From: Ornithoclostridium sp944380285
GTDB taxonomy: Bacteria > Bacillota > Clostridia > Christensenellales > UBA3700
NCBI GenBank assembly: GCA_963931165.1
Contig: OZ006985.1
Location: 1,612,001 to 1,676,000 of the forward strand
Length of the DNA: 64,000 nucleotides
Direction of reading: 5' to 3'
Of the stretch, positions 8,557 to 16,487 are shown piece by piece. Numbering within the stretch: position 1 is the first letter of the stretch; each line of letters opens with the position of its first letter. Made by a program: the position numbers and the translations under genes. The notes under the pieces are model-generated. The model searched no databases, was not told where the DNA came from, and saw only the letters and a program-made list of their open reading frames with translations.

Positions 8557-8581
8557 ATGGTGCCAAATTTGTTAAAACAAC

Positions 8582-8615
8582 TAAAAATCGGACTTCGACG
8601 TTTTGCCGAAGTCCG
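8582..8615 (-). terminator. Terminator of the leucine-rich-repeat gene remnant
   Basis: Stem CGGACTTCG/CGAAGTCCG with a 9-nt loop, followed on the minus strand by ATTTTTAG. It lies 34 bp beyond the stop codon of the truncated LRR gene. Confidence 0.6.
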
Positions 8616-8648
8616 AATCAGATTAACAAATATCTTGTGTTTCTGGTT

Positions 8649-8834
8649 TTAAGAGCATTTCCAATAATATCTTATGTAAGTATCTTTCAGATAGGTTGCC
8701 GCCGTAGAGGTATTTTCGAGATCTGACAAAGAAATACTCGTTCCGCTTGTTGCAGATGTCGAATCCGAATACCACCAACCTTGAGTGTTTTCAAATATTA
8801 CGCTTGTAAGCGAACTGCAATTATAGAACGCAGG
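8649..8834 (-). pseudogene. 3' stub of a BspA-like leucine-rich-repeat protein gene
   Basis: Reading the minus strand from about 8834 to the TAA at 8649 gives an uninterrupted C-terminal tail. It begins PAFYNCSSLTSVIFENTQGW, continues with Ser/Thr-rich residues and ends YYWKCS. FYNCSSLTSV is the hallmark of the LRR_5 (BspA/TpLRR) repeat. There is no start and no upstream repeats. The reading frame runs into the 3' end of the radical SAM gene, whose last codons overlap it. Most of the gene was evidently lost or displaced when the methylase region arrived. Confidence 0.7.
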
Positions 8835-9906
8835 TTTTGCATTTTTTTACATGAAATTGCTCCACAACAGTTGTGCCATCATGTGAATTAGGAGATTGGT
8901 GCTGATTTTTTGCTTTCGATTTCTTGTTGTGTTCACTTACCAACTGTCCGCAAGCGGCTTTAATCCTTCCACCTCTCGACTCTCTAATTTTAACCTCTAA
9001 ACCCGATTGTTCTAGGCGCAGTTTAAAGGCGACCAACTGTTGCTTGTTAGGACGAACAATCTTACCACGTTTTGTTTCATTATATTGCAACAAATTGATT
9101 AAAACATTCTTATCCCTAAACCATCTTCCCAATTGACGCACATCGCTTGATTTATCATTTACACCAGGGATAAGCAGATATGCAATCGTAATCTTTCTAT
9201 TATGCCTTTCCGAATATGATAATACCGATTCCACAATTTTTCCAATATCTTGACCTTTCATGTTTGGTATCAATCTATCTCTAACAGCTTGCGTTGTCGC
9301 ATGAAGAGAAAGGGTGAGTTGAATTTTAATATGCTCTTCACGTAATTTCTTTAATTCTTTAAGTGGTCCAACAGTTGAAATTGTAATTCCATCCGTGGGA
9401 AAATCCAACCCATTTCGATCTCGCAAAATGTGTATTGCTTTTATCAATGTATCATAATTTAACAAAGGCTCTCCCATACCCATGAAGACAATTCTATTTA
9501 TTTTGTCTTTCATCAATATCACTTGTTGGACAATTTCCGAAGCCGAAAGATTTCGAATAAATCCATTGCTACCCGACTCACAAAACGTGCATCCAATAGG
9601 ACAACCTACCATTGTGCTGACACAAACGGTTGTCCCTGTTTTTCTGGTAATGCTAACGGTTTCTATACAATATCCATCGTTAAGCTCAAAAGCGTATTTT
9701 TTTGTATCGCCACCGTTTTCAATACTATTAACCTTAATTGTTTGATTTTGAATTTTGGGTTTCTCTTTATAAAGAGTCCTAAAGAAAGCTCTTCCACTTT
9801 TTTCTCCCAAAAGCTCTACCATCTCCTCAAAAGTACACCCGTATGGATCGGAGCAGATTACATTAGAAGGAAGCCCTTCGTTCATTGCGTTATTTGTATT
9901 ACTCAT
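8821..9906 (-). CDS. Divergent RlmN/Cfr-family radical SAM RNA methyltransferase
   Basis: 361-aa radical SAM protein. The [4Fe-4S]-binding C102xxxC106xxC109, the upstream Cys95 (equivalent to E. coli RlmN Cys118) and Cys319 in AACGQL (the methyl-carrying Cys) are all present. So are FMGMGEPLLN and LTLSLHATT, all typical of the family that methylates 23S rRNA A2503 (C2 in RlmN, C8 in Cfr). Oddities are CESG in place of the usual C-A/S-TG, a shortened N-terminal domain and a poorly conserved 40-residue tail after AACGQL. Low GC, its own promoter and a position over an LRR remnant suggest horizontal gain. C2 or C8 specificity cannot be told from the sequence. Confidence 0.8.
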   Translation of the reverse strand: MSNTNNAMNEGLPSNVICSDPYGCTFEEMVELLGEKSGRAFFRTLYKEKPKIQNQTIKVNSIENGGDTKKYAFELNDGYCIETVSITRKTGTTVCVSTMVGCPIGCTFCESGSNGFIRNLSASEIVQQVILMKDKINRIVFMGMGEPLLNYDTLIKAIHILRDRNGLDFPTDGITISTVGPLKELKKLREEHIKIQLTLSLHATTQAVRDRLIPNMKGQDIGKIVESVLSYSERHNRKITIAYLLIPGVNDKSSDVRQLGRWFRDKNVLINLLQYNETKRGKIVRPNKQQLVAFKLRLEQSGLEVKIRESRGGRIKAACGQLVSEHNKKSKAKNQHQSPNSHDGTTVVEQFHVKKCKTCVL

Positions 9907-9956
9907 ATAAAACCTCTATAGCGACTCACCTGATCGATTATGGTCAATTATTTTAT

Positions 9957-9985
9957 ATTATACCACTTTTTTTAAAATTCCGCAA
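9957..9985 (-). promoter_or_regulatory. Promoter of the RlmN/Cfr-like gene
   Basis: On the minus strand TTGCGG (9980-9985), 17 bp, TATAAT (9957-9962), about 50 bp before the start codon. The RBS is AGAGG, 7 nt before ATG. Confidence 0.5.
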
Positions 9986-10023
9986 CAAATACTACGTACA
10001 ACAGGTAAAAATATTTGTTGGTT

Positions 10024-11039
10024 TGTCAAACATCTGTTACATTTTTGTTGTTAAAATAATCGGCAAGGTATTGGTTAGGCGACTTCCAGCCGAGTGGGCG
10101 CATAGGAGTTTGGTTGTACTCTCTATTGTATCGCTTTAATTGCTCTTGTAGATCGGCGAGGCTGTAGAAGCTGTGCTTGGAGTAGAAGCGCTCATTGTCT
10201 TTGCGGTGGCTTCTTTCCACTTTGCCGTTGTGCCTCGGCGTATATGCACGGATTTGCTTGTGTACTATTCCGTTTACGCGAAGTACTCTTTGGAACAGTG
10301 TAGGATCCGTCTCTCTGCGTTTGTCGTGCCCGAAGTATTTGGTGAACTCCTGCCCATTGTCCGTCTGCACACATTTAATCGGGAACTTAAAGTACTCAAT
10401 CGCATGTTGCAGAAATATTGCGGCGGAATGGCTGCTGTTCTCCTTAAACGCTTCCAGATAGCGTTGTCTCGAGAACTCGTCTATTGCCGTGAATTGGAAG
10501 AGCCTTCTCTCTTCTGTCATTCCCACCGTGCATTTGAGTGGCACATATTTGCAGTCTATTTGCACACGTTCCCCGGTGTAGCTCATTCGCTCATATGGCT
10601 TTGGCGTGTATTTAGGCTTCTTCTTAGCCGCTTTATTGAAATATCCCAAGCGGCGCATAACTCGGTACAGCGAAGCTACGCTCCGCGCATAATTGCGTTT
10701 TAGCAGCTTTACCCAAAACATCACCAATCCCTCATTGGGGTTGCGCTTGCGCATGTTTTGGATGAGCCGTATTTCCTCTTCCGTATGCGCTCTCGGGTGA
10801 GAGTGCGGCCTGCGCGACATGGGCAGCAAAGATCGTATATCTCCGTTATATCGTCTTCTCCAATAGTAGATCCATTGTCTTGTCTTTCGGTAACGAATTG
10901 CTGCCTTTGCTACTCCGTGAGCAAAGGAATATTCTATTACCGCTTGCTTGAACCTCAAGTCTTGTGTTATACTTGCCATAGCGAACGAGTCTCCTTTTTT
11001 GTTTTTTGGGTTCAATTAAAGTTTAACATTAAAGAGACA
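10024..11039 (-). mobile_element. IS481-like insertion sequence, about 1016 bp
   Basis: One DDE transposase gene fills the element. The ends both begin TGTC inward: TGTCAAACATCTGTTACATT at 10024 and TGTCTCTTTAATGTTAAACT read from 11039. The two ends match at TGTC, TGTTA, TTT and TTG in register. The transposase stop codon falls inside the left terminal repeat. No target duplication is obvious at the flanks, so the insertion is old, or one end is misplaced by a few bases. Confidence 0.65.
10026..10979 (-). CDS. IS481/IS3-type DDE transposase
   Basis: 317-aa transposase. A helix-turn-helix region at the N-terminus (FKQAVIEYSFAHGVAKAAIR) is followed by a second HTH and an rve integrase core. 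The DDE triad is visible in VQIDCKYVPL, VQTDNGQEF and HNGKVERSHRKDNE. The start at 10979 has AAGGAG 10 nt upstream; the earlier ATG at 11015 has none. The frame is intact, so the element may still be active. The single-ORF structure and lack of a programmed frameshift favour IS481 over IS3. Confidence 0.88.
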   Translation of the reverse strand: MASITQDLRFKQAVIEYSFAHGVAKAAIRYRKTRQWIYYWRRRYNGDIRSLLPMSRRPHSHPRAHTEEEIRLIQNMRKRNPNEGLVMFWVKLLKRNYARSVASLYRVMRRLGYFNKAAKKKPKYTPKPYERMSYTGERVQIDCKYVPLKCTVGMTEERRLFQFTAIDEFSRQRYLEAFKENSSHSAAIFLQHAIEYFKFPIKCVQTDNGQEFTKYFGHDKRRETDPTLFQRVLRVNGIVHKQIRAYTPRHNGKVERSHRKDNERFYSKHSFYSLADLQEQLKRYNREYNQTPMRPLGWKSPNQYLADYFNNKNVTDV

Positions 11040-11071
11040 AGTTCGCTACTTTTTTGCCCGATTTCGCGCGC

Positions 11072-11090
11072 CTCCCCCTCGGGGGAGGCA
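11072..11090. repeat. GC hairpin next to the IS right end
   Basis: CCTCCCC and GGGGAGG form a short tight hairpin about 33 bp outside the IS right end. The following plus-strand sequence is only moderately T-rich, so a terminator role is weak. Confidence 0.3.
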
Positions 11091-11219
11091 GACTGCTTTC
11101 TTTCGCTTAAACGCCGCCTTGCTTCGCTTTTACCTCCTTTTCGTTAACATCATGACTTTGTAACAATTGTATTGTAAACCTACAGTTTGTGCTATCATAA
11201 AAAGAAAAAGAGGTTTTAT

Positions 11220-11483
11220 ATGATTGATGCAAATACGCCGCTTGAAAAAATCGCCGAAATGTGCAACACAATGGAAGATCTCCGTAATTTGCTTAAACAA
11301 TGTGACTTCAAGACCAACACAGAAGATGATATCCAAATATCACCGGAATTGTTGCAGAAAACAATTTCAAAAACGAAACATTTGAAAACTGTTACGAGAA
11401 GCGATATTCAAAGGCTACTCAGAATTGAATACTCTAAAGCAGCAAAACTATATGGGCTAATTACAAATTCGAAAATTAACTAA
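11220..11483 (+). CDS. Orphan small protein with FtsK-gamma-like winged helix
   Basis: 87-aa protein. Residues about 55-85 (TRSDIQRLLRIEYSKAAKLY) resemble the FtsK/SpoIIIE gamma winged-helix domain, whose core pattern is a hydrophobic-Q-R-x-x-x-I-x-Y-x-x-A-A recognition helix. There is no ATPase domain. The start at 11220 follows AAAAAGAGG; an upstream ATG at 11187 lacks an RBS. It is AT-rich like the neighbouring accessory patch and flanked by an IS. In the family, gamma domains read KOPS-like polar DNA motifs. A stand-alone copy may be a DNA-binding regulator, but no function is known. Confidence 0.55.
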   Translation: MIDANTPLEKIAEMCNTMEDLRNLLKQCDFKTNTEDDIQISPELLQKTISKTKHLKTVTRSDIQRLLRIEYSKAAKLYGLITNSKIN

Positions 11484-11914
11484 AGCAATCGTCGCTTCAA
11501 ATAATTTGTCTAAAGTGCGAATACGTAAAAACGCTATAATCAATAATTGAGTATCCATAAAAATATGTGACAGTCTTTGATACGAGCGGGAATGACCTCA
11601 TTCAAAGCAAGCGCAAAACTTACGAATTCTTGCAATGTTCCGATATGCCAAGCCGCCCGTACGCATAGGCGGTAAGACGGATCGCGCCTTCGGATCGGGA
11701 ATGTCGGCAGGGGCTTTCGCAGCCTTTTAACGATCGCAGTCACGCAGATCCGGCTTCCTGATAAAAGAGTCTTGACATTTTCGAACGGACGGTACCTGAG
11801 TGAATATTGCTATCCGTACCGCAGACAAGTGCAATGCGCATATATGCTCCCAATATAATGCGCAGCGAAAACCTCTCGGGGAAGATCAGCCCCGCAATGC
11901 CGATAACGGATACC
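11484..11914. other. Intergenic stretch with no supported gene
   Basis: Base composition rises from AT-rich to average across this stretch. A 67-codon minus-strand ORF (11540-11743) has no RBS and no recognisable family. No strong hairpin or promoter was found. Confidence 0.5.
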
Positions 11915-14900
11915 TTATTTATTTTTCCACTCTACCGTTATCTCTGTACCCTGTCTGTAAGTATAAGACCAATCCGGATCCCAACCTTCGGGTCTTTCCG
12001 CTACTTCGCAAATGACCGTAAGATCGACCGTATTGTTGTTGAAAACCAGTTCGCCAACGGAAACCACGCTTTCGGGGATCGTTATTTCCGAGATCGCCGC
12101 CTCGGAAAACGCTTTTTCGCCTATGCTCTCCAACCCGGAACAATCGCCGAGATTTACGGTATTCAATGCCGAGCAACTCGCAAATGCGCCGTTGCCCAAC
12201 GTCTGCAGCCCCGACGGCAGTCTCAGTTGCGTGATCCTAAGACGGGCAAAGCTCCGCGACCCGATATATCTTAACGACGAAGGCAACTCCAAAACGGTGA
12301 TCTTCTGCGCTCTCGTCGGAAAAAGCGACGTATCTTTTCCGTCAGCCACGCCGACTGTCCCCTCCTGTACCGTGAACGAAGTCATGGCAACATTATTGAC
12401 CGCCACCAGCCAATTTTCTATATACAATCCGCCGTTTATATAGTTCGTATCCGCGTCGTATCCCGTTCCGCTGAACGCTCCGTAACCGATGGAACGCACC
12501 GTATCGGGGATATTGATCTTGGTAAGCGAAAAGAGCTTTGAGAAAGCGTACTGCCCGATGCGATACAAGCCGGTCGGCAATGTCATCTTCTTCAGTTTCG
12601 ACGAATAACCGACTCCGGAAAACGCATCGTCCGCGATCACTATCGTGCCGTCTTTTACCGTATATTCGGTCAGCGGAGCAAAATCCTTGCTAACCGCTAT
12701 GAGATAGCCGTCCACATAGAGCACTCCTTTTTCCCAATTGGACGGTTCATTGTAATACGCCGTTCCGTTAAACACGGAAAACGATACGGCTATCGGATTG
12801 TCCGGCATATCGATATCCGCAAGCGACGAACATCCGTCGAATATATGATCGGACAGCTCCGTCATTTTATCCGATAAACGGATCGATCGCAAAGCCGTGC
12901 AGTTCCCGAAAGCGCCGTCTCCTACGCTGCGCACATTTTTCAGTTCGACCGCCGAGAGAGCGGCGCAATCCTTAAAAGCGTAGGACCACACGTTTGTGAG
13001 CGAATCCGGCGCGATAAACTCAGTCAGATCCGTACCGCAGAAAGCGTCGGAACGGATCTCCTTCAAAGTATCGGGGAAGTTAACCGTTCGCAGCGACGAG
13101 CATCCGTCGAAAGCCTCGTCGGGTATCACCGTAAGTCCGGCAGGCAGGTGCACTTCGCTCAAAGCCGTACAGCCAGAGCACATCCGATAACCGAGTTTCG
13201 TCACGGAATCGGGAATGATAAGTCTGCCGACGTTCTTATTATCCTTGAAAACGTCCTTTCCTATCTCCGTGACCGTGATGCCGTTGACCTCGGACGGGAT
13301 CTCTACCGTTATGTCGCTTCCCGACAGACCGCTCACTCCCGTCAGAACGCCGTTGGCGTCAACGGAGAAAACGATCTTTTCCGATCCGCTCTGCGTCCAT
13401 TTCGCGTAAAGCGTCAAGTCTTCCGTCACCTCGTACGGGAAAGAGATTTTGTTCGAGAAAGTTTTATCCGTATACCAGCCTTCGAGCTCATATCCGTCTT
13501 TTGTCGTTTCCGGCGATCGGTCTATGACCGATACTATCATATCGCTTACATACGTTCCGTCGTCGGTATCGAAACGCACCGTGTATTTGTTCTTCTCCCA
13601 TTTCGCGTAAAGCGTCTGATCCTCCGTCACCTCGTACGGGAAAGAGATTTTGTTCGAGAAAGTTTTATCCGTATACCAGCCTTCGAACTCATATCCGTCT
13701 TTTGTCGTTTCCGGCAATCGGTCTATGACCGATACTATCATATCGCTTACATACGTTCCGTCGTCGGTATCGAAACGCACCGTGTATTTGTTCTTCTCCC
13801 ATTTCGCGTAAAGCGTCTGATCCTCCGTCACCTCGTACGGGAAAGAGATTTTGTTCGAGAAAGTTTTATCCGTATACCAGCCTTCGAACTCATATCCGTC
13901 TTTTGTCGTTTCCGGCAATCGGTCTATGACCGATACTATCATATCGCTTACATACGTTCCGTCGTCGGTATCGAAACGCACCGTGTATTTGTTCTTCTCC
14001 CATTTCGCGTAAAGCGTCTGATCCTCCGTCACCTCGTACGGGAAAGAGATTTTGTTCGAGAAAGTTTTATCCGTATACCAGCCTTCGAACTCATATCCGT
14101 CTTTTGTCGTTTCCGGCGATCGGTCTATGACCGATACTATCATATCGCTTACATACGTTCCGCTGTCGGTATCGAAACGCACCGTGTATTTGTTCTTCTC
14201 CCATTTCGCGTAAAGCGTCTGATCCTCCGTCACCTCGTACGGGAAGACCGCTTTTTTGACGAATCCGCCGTCTTTATACCACCCCGCAAAAGTGTATCCG
14301 TCACGGGTCGTCTGCGGCTCTTCGTCTATCCGCGACGTTGTTATCGGGGCTATCGGAGTCCCGTGATCCACTTCGAAAATCACGGTATATTCCTGCGGTT
14401 GTTCGGGCTCCGATCCTCCGATCTTTTTGTAATACGCATACACGCTCACGTCTTCCGTAAGCGGAGTTTCTTCGTATGTGTTTGCCGTCAACCGTTCCTG
14501 CCATGTCCCGTTATCGAAAAACCAGCCTTCAAAAGTATGATCGTCCTTCTCCGGCGCGGCAGGCAACGTCAGGCGTTCGTTTCCCGAAGTTTCTATGCTA
14601 TCGACCGCCTCCCCGTCTATATAAAATGTGATCGTGTATTCCGAAGCGACAGGCGTTTCGTTTTCGAGGTAATACGCATAGACGTTGACGTCTTCCGTCA
14701 ATACCTGTCCGACAAAAGTATCCTTTGTCAATTCATCCTTCCATATACCCTTATCCGAAAACCAGCCCTTGAACGTAAATCCTTCTTTCTTGGGCGCTGC
14801 GGGCATCGATATTTCTTCGTTGCCGTAAGTTTCTATCGTATCAACGAGTTCATCGCCGTCATAAAAAGATATCGTGTATTTTTTCGGAACTTCCGTTTCG

Positions 14901-14980
14901 GTGTCGCAAGCGGTAAAAATACCGACGGACAGCACGAAGCACATCATCATGCTTAAAAGGGCAATAAAATGTTTTTTCAT
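11915..14980 (-). CDS. Surface lipoprotein with Listeria-Bacteroides repeats and BspA-type leucine-rich repeats
   Basis: 1021-aa exported protein. A signal peptide ends in the lipobox IFTAC (Cys25), so it is probably lipid-anchored to the membrane. Seven Flg_new/InlB-B repeats (about 35-530) follow, each ending in LTEDVxVYAYY or VTEDQTLYAKW. The last four are nearly identical 67-residue copies. Residues about 550-1000 are LRR_5 repeats (IPDSVTKLGYRMCSGCTALS and many like it). There is no LPXTG motif and no transmembrane tail. Start at 14980 has GGGAGG 7 nt upstream and a promoter at 15083-15111. The family mediates adhesion or protein binding at the surface. The ligand is unknown. Confidence 0.85.
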   Translation of the reverse strand: MKKHFIALLSMMMCFVLSVGIFTACDTETEVPKKYTISFYDGDELVDTIETYGNEEISMPAAPKKEGFTFKGWFSDKGIWKDELTKDTFVGQVLTEDVNVYAYYLENETPVASEYTITFYIDGEAVDSIETSGNERLTLPAAPEKDDHTFEGWFFDNGTWQERLTANTYEETPLTEDVSVYAYYKKIGGSEPEQPQEYTVIFEVDHGTPIAPITTSRIDEEPQTTRDGYTFAGWYKDGGFVKKAVFPYEVTEDQTLYAKWEKNKYTVRFDTDSGTYVSDMIVSVIDRSPETTKDGYEFEGWYTDKTFSNKISFPYEVTEDQTLYAKWEKNKYTVRFDTDDGTYVSDMIVSVIDRLPETTKDGYEFEGWYTDKTFSNKISFPYEVTEDQTLYAKWEKNKYTVRFDTDDGTYVSDMIVSVIDRLPETTKDGYEFEGWYTDKTFSNKISFPYEVTEDQTLYAKWEKNKYTVRFDTDDGTYVSDMIVSVIDRSPETTKDGYELEGWYTDKTFSNKISFPYEVTEDLTLYAKWTQSGSEKIVFSVDANGVLTGVSGLSGSDITVEIPSEVNGITVTEIGKDVFKDNKNVGRLIIPDSVTKLGYRMCSGCTALSEVHLPAGLTVIPDEAFDGCSSLRTVNFPDTLKEIRSDAFCGTDLTEFIAPDSLTNVWSYAFKDCAALSAVELKNVRSVGDGAFGNCTALRSIRLSDKMTELSDHIFDGCSSLADIDMPDNPIAVSFSVFNGTAYYNEPSNWEKGVLYVDGYLIAVSKDFAPLTEYTVKDGTIVIADDAFSGVGYSSKLKKMTLPTGLYRIGQYAFSKLFSLTKINIPDTVRSIGYGAFSGTGYDADTNYINGGLYIENWLVAVNNVAMTSFTVQEGTVGVADGKDTSLFPTRAQKITVLELPSSLRYIGSRSFARLRITQLRLPSGLQTLGNGAFASCSALNTVNLGDCSGLESIGEKAFSEAAISEITIPESVVSVGELVFNNNTVDLTVICEVAERPEGWDPDWSYTYRQGTEITVEWKNK
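13398..14201 (-). repeat. Four tandem 201-bp coding repeats
   Basis: The phrase CATTTCGCGTAAAGCGTC recurs at 13398, 13599, 13800, 14001 and 14202, exactly 201 bp apart. The four units differ at only a few positions (e.g. DSG/DDG, RSP/RLP, EFEG/ELEG), which indicates recent duplication or gene conversion within the lipoprotein gene. Confidence 0.9.
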
Positions 14981-15082
14981 CAGTAACCTCCCTGCGGTCA
15001 AACGTCTGCTTCGCATTAATAAAAGCAGCGCTAGACGTTATTATATAGAGATCCGTAAACTATCACTTTTCAATTAACAGAT

Positions 15083-15111
15083 ATTATAACACATATTCCC
15101 CTTTTCCTCAA
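15083..15111 (-). promoter_or_regulatory. Promoter of the surface lipoprotein gene
   Basis: On the minus strand TTGAGG (15106-15111), 17 bp, TATAAT (15083-15088). This gives a leader of about 95 nt. Confidence 0.5.
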
Positions 15112-15316
15112 CCGTTTGTCGAACAAGGGGCATACCGACAGATGCGGCACAATCAGTCGTTCAAATTTACAATGCTAAATTGAAATTTTTCTTGCAAAAA
15201 ACGGCGCGGACTCTTGACAAAAATTACATGACCCTTAAACGCATTTTTGCGACCGATCGACAAAAAATTCTGCTTAAGATCCTGTCAAGTGTAAGTATCG
15301 ATTTTTTTCAATTCAT

Positions 15317-15380
15317 AATTGCGCACTCTGCATTGTGCATTCATAATTGTGCATTCATAATTGTGCAATGCGCATTGTCA
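15317..15380. repeat. CATAATTGTGCATT short-repeat array
   Basis: Irregular tandem copies of TTCATAATTGTGCA and GCATTGTGCATT lie immediately downstream of hemW. Related arrays occur at 4074-4096 and 21245-21340. The rest of 15112-15316 is AT-rich with no gene seen. Confidence 0.5.
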
Positions 15381-16487
15381 TATCAATTCCGCGATGATCG
15401 CGTTCGCGACCAGCGCGTACTCGGGTTTGATCGCGACGCGGTCTTGGGAGATATCGAGACAGGCGCTCAACTTTTTCAGCCTCTCGCCGTAGCGCGCGGC
15501 GAAGTCGACGCCCGTCTTGCGTTCGAGGTCGGCGATGTCAATGCCGTCGTCGAGGCGGAGCGCGGTCATCACATACTCGTCCGCGGCGCTCTCGGGGGTC
15601 AGCAGCTCCTCGCGCTCGTAGACGAACTCTCCCTTTTCCGCTCGGCGGATGTAGGCGTCAACGTCGGACGCGACGAAGTAGCGCTTCGATCCTATCTTGC
15701 CGTGCGCGGAGACGCCCAGCCCGAGATAGTCGTCCATGCGCCAATATTTGAGATTGTGGCGGCAGCGCTTGCCCTCGCGCGCGAAGTTGGAGGTCTCGTA
15801 GCGCAGATATCCCCTCTTCGCCGCCGCGGCGACAAAAGCGTCGTAGAGGTCGGCGCAGCGGTCGTCGTCCGGGAGAACAAGCCCCTCTTTGACGCGCCTT
15901 GCAAGCGGAGTGCCGTCCTCGACTTTGAGAATGTACGAGCTGAGATGCGCCGCTCCGACGGAGTCGGCGAACGCGGCGAACTCTTCGAGCTGCGCCTCGC
16001 TCTGCCCGGGCAGTCCGAGCATTTGATCGAGCGAAATGTCGAAGCGAGCGGCGGCGATATGCGCCGCCCTCTTCGCCGCCTCGAAGTCGTGCGCGCGCCC
16101 CAAAAAGCGCAATATCCCGTTGTCCGTGCTCTGCACGCCGAGGCTGACGCGCGTCACGCCGCTCCGCTCGTATTCGTCCGCCTTGCTCTCGTCGAAACTC
16201 TCGGGATTCGCCTCGGCGGTGAACTCGTTCACCTCGCAGTCAAAACATGAAAAGACCGCGCCCGCGAGCCTTGCAAACTCGCCGCGCGGCAGACACGACG
16301 GAGTGCCGCCGCCGACATATACGGTGTCGATCTTGCCCTCGAATTTTGAGGACATGTATTCGATCTCATTGATCAAGGCGCGGACATAGGCGCGCTTGAC
16401 GTCGTCGCCCGACGGGCGCGAACAAAAGTCGCAATACGCGCACTTGGACGCGCAAAACGGGATGTGCAGATACAGCCCCGCGCTCAT
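15378..16487 (-). CDS. hemW: HemW-like radical SAM protein (heme chaperone)
   Basis: 369-aa radical SAM protein of the HemN/HemW family. The cluster motif is CASKCAYCDFC near residues 13-23, and VYVGGGTPSCLP near 62 binds SAM. It has the HemW length and lacks the extra N-terminal region of true coproporphyrinogen dehydrogenase HemN. The real start is 16487: its ATG overlaps the lepA stop codon (ATGA), so it is translationally coupled to lepA. lepA-hemW pairing is common in Firmicutes. HemW is thought to deliver heme to acceptor proteins. A long in-frame extension to 16619 is a shadow of lepA. Confidence 0.9.
   Translation of the reverse strand: MSAGLYLHIPFCASKCAYCDFCSRPSGDDVKRAYVRALINEIEYMSSKFEGKIDTVYVGGGTPSCLPRGEFARLAGAVFSCFDCEVNEFTAEANPESFDESKADEYERSGVTRVSLGVQSTDNGILRFLGRAHDFEAAKRAAHIAAARFDISLDQMLGLPGQSEAQLEEFAAFADSVGAAHLSSYILKVEDGTPLARRVKEGLVLPDDDRCADLYDAFVAAAAKRGYLRYETSNFAREGKRCRHNLKYWRMDDYLGLGVSAHGKIGSKRYFVASDVDAYIRRAEKGEFVYEREELLTPESAADEYVMTALRLDDGIDIADLERKTGVDFAARYGERLKKLSACLDISQDRVAIKPEYALVANAIIAELI

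Noticed and set aside
8321..8566. Minus-strand 81-aa ORF upstream of the strong terminator
   Set aside because: No RBS; its sequence is explained by the GC-rich palindromic block.
11540..11743. 67-aa minus-strand ORF
   Set aside because: No RBS, no family; the flanks show no gene context.
13148..14956. 602-aa plus-strand ORF with repeated segments
   Set aside because: It is the antisense of the InlB-type repeats of the lipoprotein gene; no RBS and no recognisable family.
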